The notes under the pieces were generated by a model, which was not told the origin of the DNA, searched no databases, and was given only the letters and a program-made list of their open reading frames with translations. A stretch of DNA of 64,000 bases, from assembly GCF_034190915.1 (NCBI RefSeq), contig NW_026947484.1:184878982-184942981 (forward strand), read 5' to 3'. Every line of letters starts with the position of its first letter. Within the stretch, counting starts at the first letter, position 1. This DNA is from Cavia porcellus (taxonomy: Eukaryota > Chordata > Mammalia > Rodentia > Caviidae). Made by a program: the position numbers and the translations under genes. Below are positions 57,633 to 64,000 of the stretch, piece after piece.

Positions 57633-59045
57633 TATTAATTGAATTTTGAGTTGCATTTTAAATATACACAGTGAACACCTTCATCACAGGAACTTTGTAC
57701 CTGTACATGACTTCTCTCAGTTCCTCTTTTAATGCTCATTCCCTTGTCATCACTTCAGTCCCTCCTCTGCTTCCTACAGAAGCTTTGTTTCCATTTTTCC
57801 TTCTTTTTCCTCATTTTTTCTTTTCCCTTTCTTCTTTTCTCCCTCTCCTTTTTTAAGTCTCCTCAATTGAGCATTTTCTTCCTCTGTCATGTCTAGGATA
57901 TATTCTGGTAGTTCTTTACACTCTTGATTTCTCACATCAGATGAACAATACTATATTTACACGTGTGTTCAACTTATTTCACTTAACAGTATGGTGTCTG
58001 GGTGCACCTATTTACCTCGAAATGTCTCAGGTTTATCTTTTTTAGGTCTGAGTACTGCTCCACTGTATAAAAAGCCACAACATGTTTATCTTTTCATCAA
58101 TTAATTAACGGGCTTTTGGGCTGCTTCCCTGATTAGCTATTACAAATTGTGCAGCTACAAACATGCATTATTGTTTTTGTTTAAATGTCCCCCAAAAGCT
58201 TCATGCAGTCATGAAGGGCAGGCCTTCTGAAGGTGTCTGAGTCTAGCATATGTCATTGGTTCATTGTCTGGTGCTAGGGTTGGCACTGTGAGTGCTGCAC
58301 CAGCCCAGGGGACGGTAGCCCACATACAATGTAAGGGAGGAATGGAGACATGCCTTCCCCTTTTGCCTTTTCTCTCTTGTCACTTTCAGCCACCATGTAG
58401 CCACCCTGCCTTGGAGCCCACTGAGTATGGACTGAAGCCTCTATGAACCGTAAGCTAAATAAAACTTTGCTTCCCTCATTTTGGATGTCAGGTATCTTGT
58501 CTCACCAATGATAAAAAGGCAACCAAGACAACATAGATGCACATGTATCTCTATGGTATGATATTTTTAATTTGGGGAGAAGATATCAAGGAGAAGAATA
58601 ACTGGGTCAAATGGAACCTCTAGTTTTAGTTTTATGATACATTTTTACATTGACTTGCTTATAAACAGTTCTATTCCGTACTCCCACCAACAATGGAGAA
58701 GGATTTCTTTATCACCATAGCCCTGCCTGCATTTATTATTGGTTGAACTCAATAATTGTCATTCCCTATGAAGATGGAGCCTTGTTGTTGTTTTAATTTG
58801 CATCTCTCAAATGACCAGTGATGTTGAAATTTTTTTTTCATATATGCATCTTCCATTTGTTCTTCTTCTGAGAAGTTTCTATTTATTTTGGATGTCCAAG
58901 TTTGGACTGAGTTTTTAGATTGTAGTTTCTATTTTCTTGAGTTATTTATATTTTCTAGATAGTGTTACTTTGAGAAATAATTGAAAAAAAATTTGCACTC
59001 ATTTTATTTCTACTATATTCAAATTGATGTATGAAATTTATATGT
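57633..59045 (-). mobile_element. 5'-truncated L1 (antisense), split by an LTR
   Basis: From left to right: antisense 3' UTR with a pyrimidine-rich core (57,770-57,860), ORF2 end (ttcacttaacagtatgg, gtctgagtactgctccactg, gctacaaacatgc), then the LTR at 58,172-58,533, then further ORF2 (gggagaagatatcaaggaga, actgggtcaaatggaacc, tctcaaatgaccagtgatg). Similarity ends near 59,045. Confidence 0.88.
58172..58533 (+). mobile_element. MaLR/ERVL-type solo LTR inside an L1
   Basis: It shares with the LTR at 42,944 the words ggttcattgtctggtgct, ccaccctgccttggagcc, tgagtatggactgaagcctc, a taaataaaac signal, ggatgtcaggtatcttgtctc and an accaagaca end. It splits the antisense L1 between gctacaaacatgc and gatgcacatgtatctc. 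I could not settle the exact ends or a target duplication. Confidence 0.82.
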
Positions 59046-59533
59046 AGTACATGGCTGTTCTTATTAAGTATCTACCTGTTGGAAAAAAAGAAGTATTATG
59101 ACAGTATAAACATGTTATGAAATTTCCACATAAAATATAAAAATATCAGCTAGTCAAATAAAGAGAAGCAGAGATTTTCATTCATCCTGAACTTGAGGGA
59201 TGGTCCTAACTCAATATACACAGTACGATTATTCTAGTAATAAAGTATATATAGCAAAGTTTCAGATAAATTATGAAATGATATCTAAAATTCAGATTCT
59301 CCCCAAAGTAGCTGGTGAATCTGCTTTGCCTCCTATAACTACTAATAGAGACAAAAATAGATGCCACGATTATAATAATCTTTCTTCGGGATATGTTTCA
59401 GTATAAAACAAATACAGTGCAATATCAATCAAATATTTCTGAAATTTTATCCTCTACCTTAAAAAGTCAATAGTATAGTTGTGCTGTTAGGAATCAGTTG
59501 AAGAATATTGTGAGGCATGTGCTTTTTCTTTCA
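59046..59533. other. unrecognised AT-rich DNA
   Basis: No gene or repeat recognised; the frame 59,200-59,406 has no recognisable domain. Confidence 0.4.
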
Positions 59534-59925
59534 GCGTATGTATTAGTTTCTTGTTTTCATGATAACAAAATGCTGAAGCATAAGGATGTAAAACAATAGA
59601 GATTTATTGTCCTATAATTCTGGAATATACATGCCTCAAATCAGTGTATTTCTTCCTGAGAAACTCTAAGAATGAATTTCCCTGACTTTGTCCTAGCCTC
59701 CCTTGGATTTTTTTTACCATATTTATAATTCTCCTGCTTACAATGACAGTACTTTCAATACTGCCTGCCAAAGTGTATTGTTTTCTCTTAGTGTTTTCCT
59801 TGTGTTAAGCCTCCAATTGTGTTGGATTATGGTTCGCCCTAACAATTTCATTTTAACTTGATTACATCTTCAAAGACTTTATTTCTAAATATGACCACAT
59901 TAACTTTCACTGGCAATAAAGAGTA
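59534..59925 (-). mobile_element. MLT1-like (MaLR) LTR
   Basis: In antisense it reads tgtattagtttcttg, gataacaaaatgctgaagca, aacaatagagatttattg, ttggattatggttcgcccta, catttta acttgattacatc, and a tattt ctaaatatgaccacatt end. This is a close match in order to the reverse complement of MLT1 LTRs. Confidence 0.85.
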
Positions 59926-62900
59926 GAGAACTGTATGAAGAAAAGTGTATAAAAACTATGAAACATTCATGAAAGAAATTAAAGAAAGCAGAAGTCAAAG
60001 ATAACCGGTACAAATCTCACAATATCACAATAAATTTAGTATTAATATATTTAGATGTTTTACTTTTTCTGGTGCATAATTTTTGGCAGACTATATAGTG
60101 CATTGCAATTTTAAAAATACTGTAATGAAACACTACAACATATATTGTAAATAAAGATTTATTAGATAAACTTTACAATGACAACCTGCAGTGTCAAATA
60201 TGGAAGAGTGCAAAAAGGATCTCTAGGTCTAGAGATCCGAAGAATCCAGTCACACTTAAAGGCCTGGAGCTAACTGTAGGTTCCAAAAACAACTCATATT
60301 GGAAAGCCAAGAGGTCTGTCTTGGAAGCCAAGACATAAATATCCAAAGTGAAAGTGAAGCCTGGGAGCTGCTTCAAAGCACAGAAGTAAGACTTCCTTCT
60401 TTTGTTTACTCTTTTTATTTTATTAAGGCTATACATTTATTGGTTGGTGCCACTTATATGTAATTTGGGATTTCATTATCAGTAAATCAATTCAATTACA
60501 CCTACAGCTATGCTAAGGTAATCATGAGCATTTATTTCTTACTCAAGTTCACAGCAATTAGCTAACTCATGTAAATCAATTGCTAAGCATTAAAACCAAT
60601 AGTTCCTTGAAATTGAGGGACAGGTAATAGGTCACACAGAAAAAAATGTAGGTGTAAAAGCATCAAATAGAAAATATATTTAAAGGAATAGTTTTCTACT
60701 TTTTTCAAGTTCCTTAGTATACCTTCAAATCTTAAGAATTCAATGCCTCACAATAGTTTGTTCACACTAGCTGGAAGATGACTTTCTACTGAAATCTGAG
60801 TAGAATCAAGATGACTCTCACACCAGGATTGTGAGAATGGGTGGATTGATGATGCTATATCATAAGCTTAGTAAAATTTCCTTTATGTCTAATGTAAGAA
60901 GAGTTTTTTGATTTACCTCTAGAATGTGAAGAGAGTTTTTTCAGGGAAGATCGTGTAATTTTACAAAATGCGTGTGAGCACATGTGCACATATGCATATG
61001 TATGTATTTAAGTGTATATATTTTCACTAATATTTCCACAGTTTTGTTAGATTATGGAATCAGTCAGGAAATAGTACACTATAGACTCTAGAGTTGGAAA
61101 AGGAGTAAACATCCCCTAATTTTATTGTTAAAATAGTTGAATTCTTTGTGCATCTTAATTTTATCATATGCAGATACAAAACATTTTAAATACAGATTAA
61201 AGAACAATTGGTGATTGGAAATAATTTAAAACATTGAGTTAGCTATTCCTTTATCGAGGTAACAAACTTTGCAGTCAAAATAAAAGCTACACTGGTTGAG
61301 TTCTATTGTCAAATACTTAAGATATTCTATATAAAACTCAGTCTTATCTCTATGCCTAATTTTATGAGCCTATACAAATTTGCTGAAAAATATATCCTGA
61401 TACATACAATAAAATTATTTTGATAGTTACTGGCTACTAATTAGTACACACTTTCTTGTTCCTAGGTCCATTTTTTACATACAATACCATGGATAACAAT
61501 ATTTTGTTTGTACATTTGTCTCATTTTAATGTGATCTCAGTAAGATAAGTAAAGTAGAACTTTTATAACACTTTTGTAATTAAGGACAGATACTGCTGCA
61601 CCTATAAAGCAAAAAAAAAAAAATACCATAATATTTGTAAATAAAATGCAAAACTTCCTTAACATGACAGGTCAACAGATAAGGGCATGGAAATTCCATT
61701 TTAGGGCTTCGAGAAGTCAAAATGCAGTCAGTTAGAATGGTAAAATGAATCCACAGTTAATCTACTTTACAGTTTCCTGACAGAAGGGAAAGCTCACCAC
61801 GTATCATCCTGGAATTCCCTTATGTGCTTTACTTGTTCAACTGAAAAAGCTTCAAGTGATTATGACAGATGGCCACGAAGTCTGTCATCATTCTGATGGA
61901 TTGGCAGTGGAAAAGCTTGACAAATCACAAAAGACAGACTATGCCATGATGGTTATTTTTGTGAAGTCAATTGTCTGCATATTGGGCACTTAATATAATC
62001 TTTTCTGGATATTATTATTTCCTATATTGGCATACATTTTATTTTACTTTTCTCTTAAAATGTCAATGATAAATTTAAGCCTGAAATTATTATTTTTATA
62101 TCAAAATACCAAAGTGCACACAGTCTACAGTTTTGAAATTATTAATATTCTTTTACTGAAGTAACGCATGCTGCAGATTTATCTACCTTGCATATATCTC
62201 TTAGCTATGTCTGAAATATGAAAATTAGGTAGACTGAAAATTAGTAGAGCCAGTAAATATTTAGTTATTGTTTTAGATTAACATTTGAACAAACTTTTAT
62301 GATTATTTCAATAAGATTTTCTTCTTAAAATGACATGCAGGTGGCATATATATGATCTTTCTAGCTTCACTGATGTATCAAGGTAGTGTTATTTAGTCAA
62401 GCAATTTAAAAAGACCTACAAGGCAAGATTTTCAGATACACATTTTAGCTTTGATTAACATTACATTTTGGAAAATGTACTCATTTTACAGAATCTTGAT
62501 TTTTCAAACCATTGCTTTTATGGTACATTAACTTAACCAAGTGATAGAAAAAATGATAACAGTCTTTTACTTTTTTTGTTAACCTCACATGCTTAAGTGA
62601 TCCAAACCAATTTTCTCTTTTCCCTCCCTGCTCTGATGGGTCCAGTAAAGGGCTTGACTTACTGATTATATTTCCTGGGCTATAATTGTAGCTAGCATCC
62701 AGCCTGACTGAAGATAGCAAGAGGCACCCACTGGCTAACTTCTGTCATGCTTGTAATGATAGCAAAAGAAATAATGGAAAAGGATCAGTAATCATTGCTT
62801 CCCCCTCTCAATGTTCTAGCAATGGCTGCAGCCTCTGGCGACTATCCATACTAATACCTGTTGGATTACTTGCCAACTCTGAACTTTCAGTCTTTTTTTT

Positions 62901-64000
62901 TTTTTTTTGTTTTATGATCTTGTTTTCCTATTACCAAACCCTTTTTGTCTTCAGTTCAGATTTCTATTCAATTGTTAATGTTTTGAACACTTTGAGTGAT
63001 TTGTATCTTTCTGAAAGGCGTCTGGATGACACATACTGCAACCAATAAAAAGAATACAAGTAGCTAGCTACCTTGCCTAGTGTGCTGTAATATAACTTAA
63101 AGGTACAGAGTATCCTTGGTTCAATGCTAAACCCATTATGCCTACAGCTGTAAGCATTATGAGTAAATTGTCACACAACAGTTGTATACAACTGTTCCAC
63201 TCACGGTATGTGTTTGACTTGTTGAATCTGCATTCTAATACTTCTTAACATTATTTTACCAACATTTCTGAACTGATCAGAATTAGTTTCTGAACATGTC
63301 TTTCTCCAAACGACCATATGCTTTAAAAAATACATATTTTAATAGTTTTTAAAACTCAATACTTTAACTGGTTTAATGTACTATTTTAAAATTTAAATTA
63401 CACTAATTTTAACTGATCTAAAATCATAAAAAAATTATACATGTAATCTGTGTTCATCAACTTATAAATGAAAAAAAATGTAGCATGGGTACATAGCCAT
63501 TGGAAAACAGCTCCTTCTTATCATATCATCCAATTTCCATATTCTGATACGTATTAGAAATGAATTTAACATATATACTAGTGTATTATTGTTACTGAAG
63601 AGAATGCCACCAATTCAGTGAGTCAAAACACTTCAAACTTTTTTTTTATTTTATTCTTCTGGAAATAAGAAGTCTCATTAAATTATGATAAAAGTGTCTA
63701 CAAATCTAATTCCTTCCAGATCCCCTTAGAAGAAATGTGCGCATTGCATTTTCTATTATGAGTTAGCTGCCTTTGGAGACTGATAAGTCTTAGATCTCTA
63801 AAGTAAACAACTACATCTTTGACTTGTGTTTCTATTTTTGTATGTCTTTTCTTTGACCACTTGCTTCCTTCTTATAAATATTCATAAAATACTATTGAGG
63901 CTATCCAGGTAAAATAAACCTCCCACCTATAAGATTTACAATGTAAAATAAAATATTCTCACAATCAAAGAATAAGATGAGGGCATCTTTAGGGGAAGGG
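59926..64000. other. unique-looking non-coding DNA
   Basis: No L1, SINE or LTR is recognised. A perfect 10-bp inverted repeat lies at 60,217-60,238. The stretches 61,780-61,995 and 62,590-62,890 have more even base composition than the surroundings and lack repeat features, but no open frame of note. The minus frames 60,194-60,436 and 62,481-62,720 have no recognisable domain. Confidence 0.4.
60217..60238. repeat. perfect short inverted repeat
   Basis: ggatctctag and its exact reverse complement ctagagatcc are separated by two bases (gt), giving a 10-bp stem. Confidence 0.95.

Overview
The window looks like ordinary AT-rich, gene-poor nuclear DNA of a placental mammal. The repeats point to a rodent outside the mouse/rat group: short tRNA-derived ID-type SINEs with long A-tails, composite 7SL(B1)+ID SINEs, an IAP/ERVK-like solo LTR, and MaLR/ERVL-type LTRs. 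I cannot name the species. No complete protein-coding gene, RNA gene, CpG-island promoter or CRISPR array is visible. Nearly all long open frames are either remnants of LINE-1 ORF1/ORF2 or chance frames in simple repeats. The DNA is either intergenic or inside a very long intron.

Layout. 1-3,500: mostly unrecognised AT-rich sequence with one MIR-like remnant. 3,530-6,130: L1 3'-end pieces and a perfect 28-bp tandem repeat. 6,138-14,240: a dense L1 block. It holds a near full-length minus-strand L1 (3' end, broken ORF2, broken ORF1, 5' UTR-like leader) carrying a young ID SINE, then a ~99% identical inverted copy of part of its own ORF1, then a second minus-strand L1 3' half that was split by a short tandem-repeat-bearing L1 tail. 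14,240-27,550: old sequence with scattered SINE, L2, MER5-like and MLT1-like remnants. 27,555-30,510: a plus-strand L1 with leader and ORF1 that jumps from the start of ORF2 to its 3' end; it is interrupted by an IAP-like solo LTR with perfect 6-bp target duplications, and its 3' UTR holds three ~140-bp tandem units. 30,660-39,000: microsatellites, a MIR, an ERV1-like LTR and an MLT1-like LTR in otherwise unrecognised sequence. 39,072-45,150: a 5'-inverted (twin-primed) L1 followed by a long plus-strand L1 whose ORF2 was split by a MaLR-type LTR. 45,150-45,830: a GC-richer block with ~180-bp internal repetition. 46,000-51,490: mostly unrecognised, with one exon-like stretch near 49,640. 51,495-55,412: GC-richer blocks lying next to L1 3' ends, SINEs and an antisense LTR. 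57,390-59,045: a B1-ID SINE and a minus-strand L1 split by another MaLR-type LTR. 59,534-64,000: an MLT1-like LTR and then unique-looking DNA.

The main interest is the layered insertion history rather than a gene system. The best leads are the nearly identical inverted arms at 10,846-11,072 and 12,186-12,412, the multiplied L1 3' UTR unit seen in two unrelated copies, the IAP-like LTR with an exact 60-bp duplication downstream of its TATA box, and the L1 copies in which a 5' region is joined directly to a 3' end. I did not find convincing evidence of an undescribed functional system.
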